Assembly: GCA_021397835.1 (NCBI GenBank)
Contig: JAJFZO010000471.1
Coordinates: 28,501-92,500, forward strand
Direction: 5' to 3'
Length of the DNA stretch: 64,000 nt
Source of the DNA: Moringa oleifera
Lineage: Eukaryota; Streptophyta; Magnoliopsida; Brassicales; Moringaceae
Shown: piece after piece, positions 37,161 to 50,440 of the stretch
Layout: every line of letters starts with the position of its first letter
Numbering within the stretch: the stretch's first letter is position 1
Made by a program: the position numbers and the translations under genes
Notes under the pieces: generated by a model
What the model was told of the DNA's origin: nothing
What the model saw: only the letters and a program-made list of their open reading frames with translations
The model's database searches: none

Positions 37161-38760
37161 CCACATCCCAGCTTATTATCCCACGATTTTTCTCATTTCG
37201 TTGCCCACGTTTCTCCCACCGATGAGGCCATGGCAGCAGGGGTGTCACTCCTTGCCCAGGCTGGCCATATGGCTCGTTCATTGCTAACGGCCGACGATCG
37301 TGTCGTCTATCGCACTGCGCATCGAGTCCACCAAGGCAAGCCTGGGCGTCAGGATCCAGCCCCGCATCCACCGCCTTGAGGGCCTACGACGAAGCACTCC
37401 GCATGCTCAAAACCCCCTTGTGATTTGGCCCTTGAGTAGCGTGCATTATCGTTAGCTTCGTCGCCTACACCGTTGAGTTTGTCTAGCCACATCCCAGCTC
37501 ATTATCCCACGATTTTTCTCATTTCATTGCCCACGTTTTTCCCACCGATGAGGCCTTGGAGGCAGGGGTGTCACGCCTTGCCAAGGCTGGCCATATAGCT
37601 CGCTCATTGCTAATGGTTGACGATCGTGTCGTCGATCACACTGCGCATCGCGTCCACCAAGGCAATCCGGGGCGTCAGGATCCAGCCCCGCATCCGTCAC
37701 CTCGAGGGCCTGCAACGAAGCACTCCGCATGCTCAAAATTCCCCCAGCGATTTGGCCCTCACGTAGCATGCATCATCGTTAGCCTCGCCACCAACACAGT
37801 CCAGTTTGTCTAGCCACATCCTAGCTCTTTATCCCACGATTTTTCTCATTTCGTTGCCCATGTTTTTCCCACCGATGAGGCCTTGGCAGCAGGGGTGTCA
37901 CGCCTTGCCATGGCTGGCCGTGTGGCTCCATCATTTCTAAAGGCCGACGATCGTGTCGTCGATCGCGCTGCGCAACGAGTCTGCCAAGGCAAGCCTGGGC
38001 GTCAGGATCCAGCCTCGCATCCGCCACCTCGAGGGTCTGCGACGAAGCACTCCGCATGCTCAAAATCACCGCAGCTATTTGGCCCTCGCGTAGCATGCAT
38101 CATCATTCTCTTCGCCGCACACACCGTCGAGTTTGTCTAGCCACATCCCAGCTCATTATCCCACGGTTTTTCTCATTTCGTTGCCCACATTTTTCTCATC
38201 GATGAGGCCTTCGCAGCAGGTGTGTCACTCCTTGCCAAGGCTAGCCATATGCCTCGCTCATTGCTAACGGTCGGCAATCGAGTCGTCGATCGCGCTGCGC
38301 AACGTGTCCGCCAAGGCAAGCCTGGGCGTCGGGATCCAGCCCCGCATCCACCACCTCGAGGGTCTGCGACGAAGCACTCCGCATGCTTAAAACCCCTTAG
38401 CGATTTGGCCCTCGAGTAGCATGCATCATCGTTAGCTTCGCCGCCCACGATTTTTCTCATTTCGTTGCCCACGTTTTTCCCAACGATGAGGCCTTGGCAG
38501 CAGTGGTGTCACGTCTTGCCATGGCTGGCTGTGCAGCTCCCTCATCGCTAACGGCCGATGATTGTGTCATCGATCGCACTGCGCAACGAGTCTGCCTAGA
38601 CAAGATTGGGCGTCGGGATCCAGCCCCACATCGGCCACCTCGACGGCCTGCGACGAAGCACTCTGCATGCTCAAAATCACCCCAGCGATTTGGCCCTCGC
38701 GTAGAATGCATCATTATTAGCTTCGCGGCCCATACCGTCGAGTTTGTCTAGCCACATCCC
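36790..38760. repeat. Block whose two halves recur at two separate downstream places
   Basis: The left part, 36790-37790, matches 47450-48450 at 10660 bp. The right part, from about 37630 to 38760, matches 50578-51708 at 12948 bp. The overlap, marked by GGCAATCCGGGGCGT, is present at both places. A block about 2 kb long was therefore split or copied twice. Confidence 0.87.
38440..38452. repeat. 42-bp deletion join, copy 1
   Basis: GCCGCCCAC runs straight into GATTTTTCTC. The missing 42 bases include the usual CCGTCGAGTTTGTCTAGCC and the ACATCCCAGC phase marker. CCCAC is present at both ends of the deleted piece. Confidence 0.9.
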
Positions 38761-40344
38761 AGCTCATTATCCCACGATTTTTCTTATTTCGTTGCCCACG
38801 TTTTTCCCACCGATGAGGCCTTGGCAGCAGGGGTGTCGCGCCTTGCCATGGCGGGCCGTGTGGCTCCCTCATTGCTAACGGCCGACGATTATGTCATCGT
38901 TCGCGCTGCGCAACGAGTCCGCCAAGGCAAGCCTGGGCGTCAGGATCCAGCCCCGCATCCGCCACCTCGACGGTCTGCGACGAAGGACTCCGCATGCTAA
39001 AAATCACCCCAGCGATTTGGCCCTCGCACAGCATGCATCATCATTAGCTTCGCCGCCCACACCGTCGAGCTTGTGTAGCCACATCCCAGCTTATTCTTCC
39101 ATGATTTTTCTCATTTCGTTGCCCACGTTTTTCCCACTGATGAGGCCTTGGCAGCAGGTGTGTCACGCCTTGCCCAAGCTGGCCATATGGCTCGCTTACT
39201 ACTAACGGCCGATGATCGTGTCGTCGATCACGCTGCGCAATGAGTCCTCCAAGGCAAGCCTGGGCGTCGGGATCCAGCCCCGCGTCCACCCTGCGACGAA
39301 GCACTCCGCATGCTCAAAATCTCCCCAGCGATTTGGCCCTCGTGTGGCATGCATCATCATTAGCTTCGCCATCCACACCGTCGAGCTTGTGTAGCCACAT
39401 CCCAGCTTATTATCCCACGATTTTTCTCATTTCGTTGCCCACTTTTTTCCCACCGATGAGGCCATGGCAGCAGGGGTGTCACGCCTTGCCCAAGCTGGCC
39501 ATATGGCTCGCTTATTGCTAACGGCCGATAATCGTGTCGTCGATCACGCTGCGCAACGAGTCCTCCAAGGCAAGCCTGGGCGTCGGGATCTAGCCCCAAA
39601 TCCACCCTGCGACGAAGCACTCCGCATGCTTAAAATCCCCCCAGCGATTTGGCCCTCGTGTAGCATGCATCATCATTAGCTTCGCCACCCACACCGTCGA
39701 GCTTGTGCAGCCACATCCCAGATCATTATCCCACGATTTTTCTAATTTCGTTGCCCACGTTTTTCCCACCGATGAGGCCTTGGCAGCAGGGGTGTCACGC
39801 CTTGCCATGGCTGGCCGTGTGGCTCCATCATTGCTAACGGCCGACGATCGTGTCGTCGTTCGCGCTACGCAATGAGTCCGCCAAGGCAAGCCTGGGAGTC
39901 AGGATCCAGCCCCGCATCCGCCACCTCGACGGCCTGCGACGAAGCACTCCGCATGCTAAAAATCACCCCAACGATTTGGCCCTTGCATAGCATGTATCAT
40001 CATTAACTTCGCCGCCCACACCGTCGAGCTTGTGTAGCCACATCTCAGCTTATTCTCCCATGATTTTTCTCATTTCGTTGCCCACGTTTTTCCCACCGAT
40101 GAGGCCATGGCAGCAGGGGTGTCACTCCTTGCCCAGGCTGGCCATATGGCTCGCTCATTGCTAACGGTCGACAATCGTGTCGTCGATCGCACTGCGCAAC
40201 GAGTCCTCCAAGGCAAGCCTGGGCGTTAGGATCCAGCCCCGCATCCGTCGCCTCGAGGGCCTGCGACGAAGCACTTCGCATGCTAAAAATTCCCCCAGCG
40301 ATTTGGCCCTCGCGTAGCGTGCATCATCGTTAGCTTCGCCACCA

Positions 40345-40985
40345 ACACAGTCGAGTTTGTCTAGCCACTTCCCAGCTCTTTATCCCACGATTTTTCTCAT
40401 TTCGTTGCCCACGTTTTTCTCACCGATGAGGCCTTGGCAGCAGGGGTGTCACGCATTGCCATGGCTGGCCGTGTGGCTCCATCATTGCTAACAGCCGACG
40501 ATTGTGTCGTCGATCGCGCTGTGCAACGAGTCCGCCAATGCAAGCCTGGGCGTCAGGATCTAGCCCCGCATCCGCCACCTCGAAGGCCTGCGACGAAGCA
40601 CTCCACATGCTCAAAATCACCCCAGCGATTTGGCCCTCGCGCAACATGCATCATCATTAGCTTCGCCGCCCACACCGTCGAGCTTGTGTAGGCACATCCC
40701 AGCTTATTATCCCCTGATTTTTCTCATTTCGTTGCCCACGTTTTTCCCACCGATGAGGCCTTGGTAGCAGGTGTGTCACGCCTTGCCCAAGCTGGCCATA
40801 TTGCTCGCTTATTGCTAATGGCCGATGATCGTGTCGTCGATCACGCTGTGCAACGAGTCCTCCAAGGCAAGGCTGGGCGTCGGGATCTAGCCCCGCGTCC
40901 ACCCTGCGACGAAGCACTCCGCATGCTCAAAATCCCCCCAGCGATTTGGCCCTCGTGTAGCATGCATCATCATTAGCTTCGCCAC
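40345..40985. repeat. Higher-order duplication, copy 1 (offset 2921 bp, 9 monomers)
   Basis: It matches 43266-43906. It shares GTTTTTCTCACCGATG, ACAGCCGACGATTGTG, GCCAATGCAAGCC and GCACTCCACATGC. Confidence 0.87.
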
Positions 40986-41626
40986 CCACACCGTCGAGCT
41001 TGTGTAGCCACATCCCAGATCATTATCCCACGATTTTTCTCATTTCGTTGCCCACGTTTTTCCCACCGATGAGGCCTTGGCAGCAGGGGTGTCACGCCTT
41101 GCCATGGCTGGCCATGTGGCTCCCTCATTGCTAACGGTCGACGATCGTGTCGTCGTTCGCACTGCGCAACGAGTCCGCCTAGGCAGGATTGTGTGTCGGG
41201 ATCCAGCCCCGCATCCGCCACCTCGACGGCCTGCGACGAAACACTCCGCATGCTAAAAATCACCTCAGCGATTTGGCCCTCGCATAACATGCATCATCAT
41301 TAGCTTCGCCGCCCACACGGTCGAGCTTGTGTAGCCACATCCCAGATTATTATCCCACGATTTTTCTCATTTCGTTGCCCACGTTTTTCCCACCGATGAG
41401 GCCTTGGCAGCAGGGGTGTCACGCCTTGCCGTGGCTGGCCGTGTGGCTCCCTCATTGCTAACGACCGACGATCGTGTCGTCGTTCGCTCTGCGCAATGAG
41501 TCCGCCAAGGCAAGCCTGGGCGTCAGGATCCAGCCCCGCATCCGCCACCTCGACGGCCTGCGACGAAGCACTCCGCATGCTAAAAATCACCCCAGCGATT
41601 TGGCCCTTGCATAGCATGTATCATCA

Positions 41627-43147
41627 TTAACTTCGCCACCCACACCGTCGAGCTTGTGTAGCCACATCCCAGCTTATTATCCCATGATTTTTCTCATTTC
41701 GTTGCCCACATTTTTCCCACCGATGAGGCCTTGGCAGCAGGTGTGTCACGCCTTGCCCAAGCTGGCCACATGGCTCGCTTATTGCTAACGGCCGATAATC
41801 GTGTCGTCGATCACGCTGCGCAACGAGTCCTCCAAGGCAAGCCTGGGCGTCGGGATCTAGCCCCAAATCCACCCTGCGACGAAGCACTCCGCATGCTCAA
41901 AATCCCCCCAGTGATTTGGCCCTCGTGTAGCATGCATCATCATTATCTTCGCCACCCACACCGTCGAGCTTGTGTAGCCACATCCCAGCTTATTATCCCA
42001 CGATTTTTCTCATTTCGTTGCCCATGTTTTTCCCACTGATGAGGCCATGGCAACAGGGGTGTCACGCCTTGCCCAGGCTGGACATATGGCTCGCTCATTG
42101 TTAACGGCCGACGATCGTGTCGTCGATCGCACTGCGCATCGAGTCCACCAAGGCAAGCCTGGGCGTCAGGATCCAGCCCCGCATCCATCGCCTCGAGGGC
42201 CTGCGATGAAGCACTCCGCATTCTAAAAATCCCTCCAGCGATTTGGCCCTCGCGTAGCATGCATCATCATTAGCTTCGCAACCCACACCGTCGAGTTTGT
42301 CTAGCCACATCCCAGCTCATTATCCTACGATTTTTCTCATTTCGTTGCCCACGTTTTTCCCACCAATGAGGCCTTGACAGCAGGGGTGTCACGCCTTGCC
42401 ATGGCTGGCCGTGTGGCTCCCACATTGCTAACGGCTGACGATCGTGTCGTCGATCGCGCTGCACAACGAGTTCGCCTAGGCAAGGTTGGGCGTCGGGATC
42501 CAGCCCCGCATCCGCCACCTCGACGGCCTGCGACGAAACATTCCGCATGCTGAAAATCACCCCAGCGATTTGGCCCTCGCGTAGCATGCATCATCATTAG
42601 CTTCGCGGCCCACACCGTCGAGTTTATCTAGCCATATCCCAGCTCATTATCCCACGATTTTTCACATTTCGTTGCCAACGTTTTTCCCACCGATGAGGCC
42701 TTGGCAGCAGGGGTGTCACGCCTTGCCATGGCTGGCCGTGTGGCTCCCTCATTGCTAACGGCCGACAATTATGTCATCGTTCGCGCTGCGCAACGAGTCC
42801 GCCAAGGCAAGCCTGGGCGTCAGTATCCAGCCCCGCATCCGCCACCTCGACGGTCTGCGACGAAGGACTCCGCATGCTAAAAATCACCCCAGCGATTTCG
42901 CCCTCGAATAGCATGCGTCATCATTAGCTTCGCCGCCCACACCGTCGAGCTTGTGTAGCCACATCCCAGCTTATTCTCCCATGATTTTTCTCATTTCGTT
43001 GCCCACGTTTTTCCCACCGATGAGGCCATGGCAGCAGGGGTGTCACGCCTTGCCCAAGCTGGCCATATGGCTCGCTTACTGCTAACGGCCGATGATCGTG
43101 TCGTCGATCACGCTGCGCAATGAGTCCTCCAAGGCAAGCCTGGGCGT
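41627..43147. repeat. Higher-order duplication, copy 2 of 35513-37033
   Basis: It matches at an offset of 6114 bp. The extra monomer that moves the offset from 5787 to 6114 is at about 41300-41617, a tandem duplicate of the monomer at 40973-41290. Both resemble the single monomer at 35186-35503. Confidence 0.9.
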
Positions 43148-43265
43148 TAGGATCCAGCCCCGCATCCGTCGCCTCGAGGGCCTGCGACGAAGCACTTCGC
43201 ATGCTCAAAATTCCCCCAGCGATTTGGCCCTCGCGTAGCGTGCATCATCGTTAGCTTCGCCACCA

Positions 43266-43906
43266 ACACAGTCGAGTTTGTCTAGCCACTTTCCAGCTCT
43301 TTATCCCACGATTTTTCTCATTTCGTTGCCCACGTTTTTCTCACCGATGAGGCCTTGGCAACAGGGGTGTCACGCCTTGCCATGGCTGGCCGTGTGGCTC
43401 CATCTTTGCTAACAGCCGACGATTGTGTCGTCGATCGCGCTGCGCAACGAGTCCGCCAATGCAAGCCTGGGCGTCAGGATCCAGCCCCGCATCCGCCACC
43501 TCCAAGGCCTGCGACGAAGCACTCCACATGCTCAAAATCACCCCAGCGATTTGGCCCTCGCGTAACATGCATCATCATTAGCTTCGCCGCCCACACCGTC
43601 GAGCTTGTGTAGCCACATCCCAGCTTATTATCCCTTGATTTTTCTCATTTCGTTGCCCACGTTCTTCCCACCGATGAGGCCTTGGCAGCAGGTGTGTCAC
43701 GCCTTGCCCAAGCTGGCCATATGGCTCGCTTATTGCTAACGGCCGATGATCGTGTCGTCGATCACGCTGCGCAACGAGTCCTCCAAGGCAAGCTTGGGCG
43801 TCGGGATCCAGCCCCGCGTCCACCCTGCGACGAAGCACTCCGCAAGCTCAAAATCCCCCCAGCGATTTGGCCCTCGTGTAGCATCCATCATCATTAGCTT
43901 CGCCAC
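43266..43906. repeat. Higher-order duplication, copy 2 of 40345-40985
   Basis: It matches at an offset of 2921 bp, which is about nine monomers, including two short ones. Confidence 0.87.
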
Positions 43907-45929
43907 CCACACCGTCGAGTTTGACTGACCACATCCCATCTCATTATCCCACGATTTTTCTCATTTCGCTGCCCACGTTTTTCCCACCGATGAGGCCTTG
44001 GCAGCAGGGGTGTCACGCCTTGCCATGGCTGGCCGTGTGGCTCCCTCATTGCTAACGGCCGACGATCGTGTCGTCGATCGCGTTGCGCAACGAGTTCGCC
44101 TAGGCAAGATTGGGCGTCGGGATCCAGCTCCACATCCGCCACCTCGACGGCCTGCGACGAAGCATTCCGCATGCTGAAAATCACCCCAGCGATTTGGCCC
44201 TCGCGTAGCATGCATCATCATTAGCTTCGCGGCCCACACCGTCGAGTTTGTCTAACCACATCCCAGCTCATTATCCCATGATTTTTCTCATTTCGTTGCC
44301 CACGTTTTTCCCACTGATGAGGCCTTGGCAGCAGGGGTGTCACACCTTGCCATGGCTGGCCGTGTGGCTCCCTTATTGCTAACGGCCGACGATCGTGTCG
44401 TCGATCACGCTGCGCAACGAGTCCGCCAAGGCAAGCCTGGGCGTCAGGATCCAGCCCCGCATCCGCCACCTCGATGGCCTGCGACGAAGCACTCCGCATG
44501 CTAAAATTCACCCCAGCGATTTGGCCCTCTCGTAGCATGCATCATCATTAGCTTCACCGCCCACACCGTCGAGCTTGTGTAGCCACATCCCAGCTTATTA
44601 TCCCATGATTTTTCTCATTTCATTGCTCACGTTTTTCCCACCGATGAGGCCTTGGCAGCAGGTGTGTCACGCCTTGCCCAAGCTGGCCATATGGCTCACT
44701 TATTTCTAACGGCCGACGATCATGTCGTTGATCACGCTGCGCAACGAGTTCTCCAAGGCAAGCCTGGGTGTCGGGATCCATCCCCGCATCTGTTAACTGG
44801 AGGGCCTGCGACGAAGCACTCCGCATGCCCAAAATTCCCCCAGCGATTTGGCCTTCTAGTAGCATGCATCATCGTTAGCTTCGCCACCAACACAGTCGAG
44901 TTTGTCTAGCCACATCCCAGCACTTTATCCCATGATTTTTCTCATTTCGTTGCCCACGTTTTTCCCACCGATGAGGCCTTGGCAGCAGGTGTGTCACGCC
45001 TTGCCCAAGCTGGCCATATGGCTCGATTATTGCTAACGGCCGACGATCGTGTCGTCGATCACGCTGTGCAACGAGTCCTCCAAGGAAAGCCTGGGCATCG
45101 GGATCCAGCCCCGTATCCACCGCCTTGAGGGCCTGCTACGAAGCACTCCGCATGCTCAAAACCCCCTAGTGATTTGGCCCTTGAGTAGCGTGCATCATCG
45201 TTAGCTTCGCCGCCTACACCGTCGAGTTTGTCTACCGACATCCGAGCTCATTATCCCACGATTTTTCTCATTTCATTGCCCACGTTTTTCCCACCGATGA
45301 GGCCTTGGCAGCAGGGGTGTCATGCCTTGCCAAGACTGGCCATATAGCTCGCTCATTGCTAACGGCCGACGATCGTGTCGTCGATCACACTGCGCATCGC
45401 GTCCACCAAGGCAACCGGGGCGTTAGGATCCAGGCCCGCATCCGCCGCCTCGAAGGCCTGCGACGAAGCACTCCGCATGCTAAAAATTCCCCCAACGATT
45501 TGGCCCTCGCGTAGCATGCATCATCGTTAGCCTCGCCACCAACACAGTCCAGTTTGTCTAGCCACATCCTAGCTCTTTATCCCATGATTTTTTTCATTTC
45601 GTTGCCCATGTTTTCCCACCGATGAGGCCTTGGCAGTAGGGGTGTCACGCCTTGCCATGGCTGGCCGTGTGGCTCCATCATTTCTAACGGCTGACGATCG
45701 TGTCGTCGATCGCGCTGCGCAACGAGTCCGCCAAGGCAAGCCTGGGCGTCAGGATCCAGCCCCGCATCCGCCACCTCGACGGCCTGCGACGAAGCACTCC
45801 ACATGCTCAAAATCACCCAAGCGATTTGGCCCTCGCGTAACATGCATCATCATTATCTTCGCCGCCCACACCGTCGAGCTTGTGTAGCCACATCCCAGCT
45901 TATTATCCCATGATTTTTCTCATTTTGTT

Positions 45930-47175
45930 GCCCACGTTTTTCCCACCGATGAGGCCTTGGCAGCAGGTGTGTCACGCCTTTCCCAAGCTGGCCATATGGC
46001 TCGCTTATTGCTAACGGCCGACGATCGTGTTGTCGATCACGCTGCGCAACGAGTCCTCCAAGGCAAGCCTGGGCGTCGGGATCAAGCCCCGCATCCACCG
46101 CCTTGAGGGCCTGCGACGAAGCACTCCGCATGCTCAAAACCCCCTAGTGATTTTGCCCTCGAGTAGCATGCATCATCGTTAGCTTCGCCGCCTACACCGT
46201 CGAGTTTTTCTAGCTACATCCGAGCTCATTATCCCACGATTTTTCTCATTTCGTTGCCCACGTTTTTCCCACCAATGAGGCCTTGGCAGCAGGGGTGTCA
46301 CGCCTTGCCTTGGCTGGTCGTGTGGCTCCATCATTGCTAACGGCCGACGATCGTGTCGTCGATCGCGCTGCACAACGAGTCTGCCAAGGCAAGCCTAGGC
46401 GTCGGAATCCAGCCCCGCATCCGTCGCCTCGAGGGCCTGCGACGAAGCACTCCGCATGGTCAAGATTCCCCCAGCGATTTGGCCTTCGTGTAGCATGCAT
46501 CATCGTTAGCTTTGCGTCGAGTTTTTCTAGCCACATCCCAGCTTTTATCCCACGTTTTTCTCATTTCGTTGCCCACGTTTTTCCCACCGATGAGGCCTTG
46601 GCAGCAGGTGTGTCACGCCTTGCCCAAGCTGGCCATATGGCTCGCTTATTGCTAACGGCCGACGATCGTGTTGTCGATCACGCTGCGCAACGAGTCCTCC
46701 AAGGCAAGCCTGGGCGTCGGGATCCAGCCCCGCATCCACCGCCTTGAGGGCCTGCGACGAAGCACTCCGCATGCTCAAAACCCCAGTGATTTTGCCCTCG
46801 AGTAGCATGCATCATCGTTAGCTTCGCCGCCTACACCGTCGAGTTTTTCTAGCTACATCCGAGCTCATTATCCCACGATTTTTCTCATTTCGTTGCCCAC
46901 GTTTTTCCCACCGATGAGGCCTGGCAGCAGGGGTGTCACGCCTTGCCATGGCTGGCCGTGTGGCTCCATCATTGCTAACGGCCGACGATCGTGTCGTCGA
47001 TCGCGCTGCACAACGAGTCTGCCAATTCAAGCCTAGGCGTCGGGATCCAGCCCCGCATCCGTCGCCTCGAGGGCCTGCGACGAAGCACTCCGCATGGTCA
47101 AGATTCCCCCAGCGATTTGGCCTTCGTGTAGCATGCATCATCGTTAGCTTCGCCACCAACAAAGTCGAGTTTTTC
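45930..47175. repeat. Dimeric higher-order repeat (offset about 640 bp)
   Basis: A pair of monomers, one with GCCATATGGCTCGC and CCGCCTTGAGGG and the next with GCATGGTCAAGATTCCCCC, occurs twice. The offset drifts from 641 to 638 through small indels. The monomer end at about 46513-46560 in the first copy lacks about 12 bases before GTCGAG and a few bases before GTTTTTCTC, and may be partly low-quality sequence. Confidence 0.75.
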
Positions 47176-48807
47176 TAGCCACATCCCAGCTCTTTATCCC
47201 ACGCTTTTTCTCATTTCGTTGCCCACGTTTTTCCCACCGATGAGGCCTTGGCAGCAGGGGTGTCACGCCTTGCCATGGCTGGCCGTGTGGCTCCTTCATT
47301 GCTAACGGCCGATGATCGTGTCGTCGATCGCGCTGCGCAACGAGTCCGCCAAGGCAGGCCTGGGCGTCAGGATCCAGCCTCGCATCCGCCACCTCAACGG
47401 CCTGCGACGAAGCACTCCGCATGCTAAAAATCATCCCAGCGATTTGGCCCTCGCATAGCATGCATCATCATTAGCTTCGCCGCCCACACCGTCAAGCTTG
47501 TGTAGCCACATCCCAGCTTATTCTCCCATGATTTTTCTCATTTCGTTGCCCACGTTTTTCCCACCGATGAGGCCTTGGCAGCAGGTGTGTCACGCCTTGC
47601 CCAAGCTGGCCATATGGCTCGCTTATTGCTAACGGCCGATGATTGTGTTGTCGATCACGCTGCGCAACGAGTCCTCCAAGGCAAGCCTGGGCGTCGGGAT
47701 CCAGCCCCGCATCCACCCTGCGACGAAGCACTCCGCATGCTCAAAATCCCCCCAGCAATTTGGCCCTCGGGTAGCATGCATCATCATTAGCTTCGCCACC
47801 CATACCGTCGAGCTTGTGTAGCCACATCTCAGCTTATTATCCCACGATTTTTCTCATTTCGTTGCCCACGTTTTTTCCACCGATGAGGCCATGGCAGCAG
47901 GGGTGTCACTCCTTGCCCAGGCTGGCCATATGGCTCGCTCATTGCTAACGGCCGACGATCGTGCGTCTATCGCACTGCGCATCGAGTCCACCAAGGCAAG
48001 CCTGGGCGTCAGGATCTAGCCCCGCATCCACCGCCTTGAGGGCCTACGACGAAGCACTCCGCATGCTCAAAACCCCCTAGTGATTTGGCCCTTGAGTAGC
48101 GTGCATCATCGTTAGCTTCGTTGCCTACACCGTTGAGTTTGTCTAGCCACATCCCAGCTCATTATCCCACGTTTTTTCTCATTTCATTGCCCACGTTTTT
48201 CCCACCGATGAGGCCTTGGAGGCAGGGGTGTCACGCCTTGCCAAGGCTGGCCATATAGCTCGGTCATTGCTAACGGTCGACGATCGTGTCGTCGATCACA
48301 CTGCACATCGCGTCCACCAAGGCAATCCGGGGCGTCAGGATCCAGCCCCGCATCCGTCGCCTCGAGGGCCTGCGACGAAGCACTCTGCATGCTCAAAATT
48401 CCCCCAGCGATTTGGCCCTCACGTAGCATGCATCATCGTTAGCCTCGCCGCCCACACCGTCGAGCTTGTGTAGCCACATCCCAGCTTATTATCCCTTGAT
48501 TTTTCTTATTTCGTTGCCCACGTTTTTCCCACCGATGAGGCCTTGGCAGCAAGGGTGTCGCGCCTTGCCATGGCTGGCCTTGTGGCTCCCTCATTGCTAA
48601 CGGCTGACGATCGTGTCGTTGATCGCGCTGCGCAACGAGTCCGCCAAGGCAAGCCTGGGCGTCGGGATCCAGCCCCGCATCCACCGCCTCGAGGGTCTGC
48701 GACGAAGCACTCCGCATGCTCAAAATCACCACAGCGATTTGGCCCTCGCATAGCAGGCATCATTATTAGGTTCGCCACCCACACAGTCGAGCTTGTGTAG
48801 CCACATC

Positions 48808-49110
48808 CCAGCCTATTATCCCATGATTTTTCTCATTTCGTTGCCCACGTTTTTCCCACCGATGAGGCCTTGGCAGCAGCTGTGTCACAACTTACCCAGC
48901 TGGCCATATGGCTCGCTCATTGCTAACGGCCGACGATCGTGTCGTCGATCGCGCTGCGCAACGAGTCCGCCAAGGCAAGCCTGGGCGTCGAGATCCAGCC
49001 CCGCATCCACCGCCTCGAGGGTCTCTGACGAAGCACTCCGCATGCTCAAAATCACCACAACGATTTGGCCCTCGTGTAGCATGCATCATCATTCGCTTCG
49101 CCGCACGCAC
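48808..49110. repeat. Duplicated monomer, copy 1 (offset 2899 bp)
   Basis: It matches about 51707-52010. Shared states are CCCAGCCTATTATCC, GCAGCAGCTGTGTCACAACTT and CCGCCTCGAGGGTCT. Confidence 0.83.
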
Positions 49111-49189
49111 CGTCAAGCTTGTCTTGCAACATCCCAGCACATTATCCCACGGTTTTTCTCATTTCGTTGCCCACGTTTTTCCCACCGAT

Positions 49190-50440
49190 GAGGCTTTGGC
49201 AACAGGTGTGCCACGCCTTGCCAAGGCTAGCCATATGGCTCGCTCATTGCTAACGGTCGATGATCGTGTCGATGATCGCACTGCGCAACGAGTCCGTCAA
49301 GGCAAGCCTGGGCCTCCGGATCCAGCCCCGCATCCACCACCTCGAGGGCCTGCGACGAAGCACTCCGCATGCTCAAAAACCCCCCAGCGATTTGGCCCTC
49401 GCGTAGCATACATCATCGTTAGCTTCGCCACCAACACTGTTGAGTTTGTCTAGCCACATCCCAACTCATTATCCCACGATTTTTCTCATTTCGTTGCCCA
49501 CGTTTTTCCCACCGATGAGGCCTTGGCAGCAGGGCTGTCACGCCTTGCCCAGGCTTGCCGTGAGGCTCCCTCATTGCTAACGGCCGACGATCGTGTCGTC
49601 GATCGCGCTGTGCAACGAGTTCGCCAAGGCAAGCCTGGGCATCAGGATCCAGCCCCGCATCTGTCGCCTGGAGGGCCTGCGACGAAGCACTCTGCATGCT
49701 CAAAATCCCCCCAGCGATTTTGCCCTCGCGTAGCATGCATCATCGTTAGCTTCACCACCAACACCGTCGAGTTTGTCTAGCCACATCCCAGCTCATTATC
49801 CCCCGATTTTTCTTGTTTCACTGCCCACGTTTTTCCCACCGATGAAGCCTTGGCAGCAGGGGTGTCACGCCTTGCCAAGGCTTGCCATGTGGCTCCCTCA
49901 TTGCTAACGGCCGACGATCGTGTTGTCGATCGCGCTGCGCAACGAGTTCGCCAAGGCAAGCCTGCGAGTCGGGATCCAGCCCCGCATCTGTCGCCTCGAG
50001 GGCCTGCGACGAAGCACTCCGCATGCTCAAAATCCCACCAGCGATTTGGCCCTCGCGTCGCATACATCATCGTTAGCTTCGCTACCAACACTGTCGAGTT
50101 TGTCTAGCCACATCCTAGCTCATTATCCCACGATTTTTCTCATTTCGCTGCCCACGTTTTTCCCACCGATGAGGGCTTGGCAGCAGGGGTGTCACGCCTT
50201 GCCCAGGCTGGCCGTGTTGCTCCCTCATTGCTAACGGCCGACGATCGTGTCATCGATCGCGCTGCGCAATGAGTCTGCCAAGGCAAGCCTGGGTGTAGGG
50301 ATCCAGCCCCGCATCCGCCACCTCGAGGGCCTGCGACGAAGCATTCCGCATCCTAAAAATCCCCCTAGCGATTTGGCCCTCGCGTAGCATGCATCATCGT
50401 TAGCTTCACCGCCCACACGGTCGAGCTTGTGTAGCCACAT
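49190..50440. repeat. Higher-order duplication, copy 1 (offset 3554 bp, 11 monomers)
   Basis: It matches 52744-53995. Shared states are GAGGCTTTGGCAACAGGTGTGCC, GTGTCGATGATCGCAC, GGGCCTCCGG, CGTGAGGCTCCC, CCTGGAGGGCC, TTATCCCCCGATTTTTC and GAGGGCTTGG. Confidence 0.9.

Larger units (their letters stand above)
34000..49000. repeat. Array zone III: GCCATATGGCTCGC and CTCGACGG subfamilies
   Basis: Many monomers have CAGGTGTGTCACGCC, GCCATATGGCTCGC and GATCACGCTGCGCAACGAG followed by TCCTCCAAGG. Others have CTCGACGG where most of the array has CTCGAGGG, which removes the XhoI site. All nine 11-bp-deleted monomers lie in this zone. Confidence 0.65.

Noticed and set aside
48908..49453. Open reading frame of 181 codons, the longest in the window, and the many repeated frames of 80-140 codons on both strands
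   Set aside because: The frames recur with the monomer on both strands and overlap one another. Their length depends on whether the TAG in GTCTAGCC or GTGTAGCC is mutated and on whether the monomer is 326 or 327 bp. Indels not divisible by three are common, and no recognisable domain appears.
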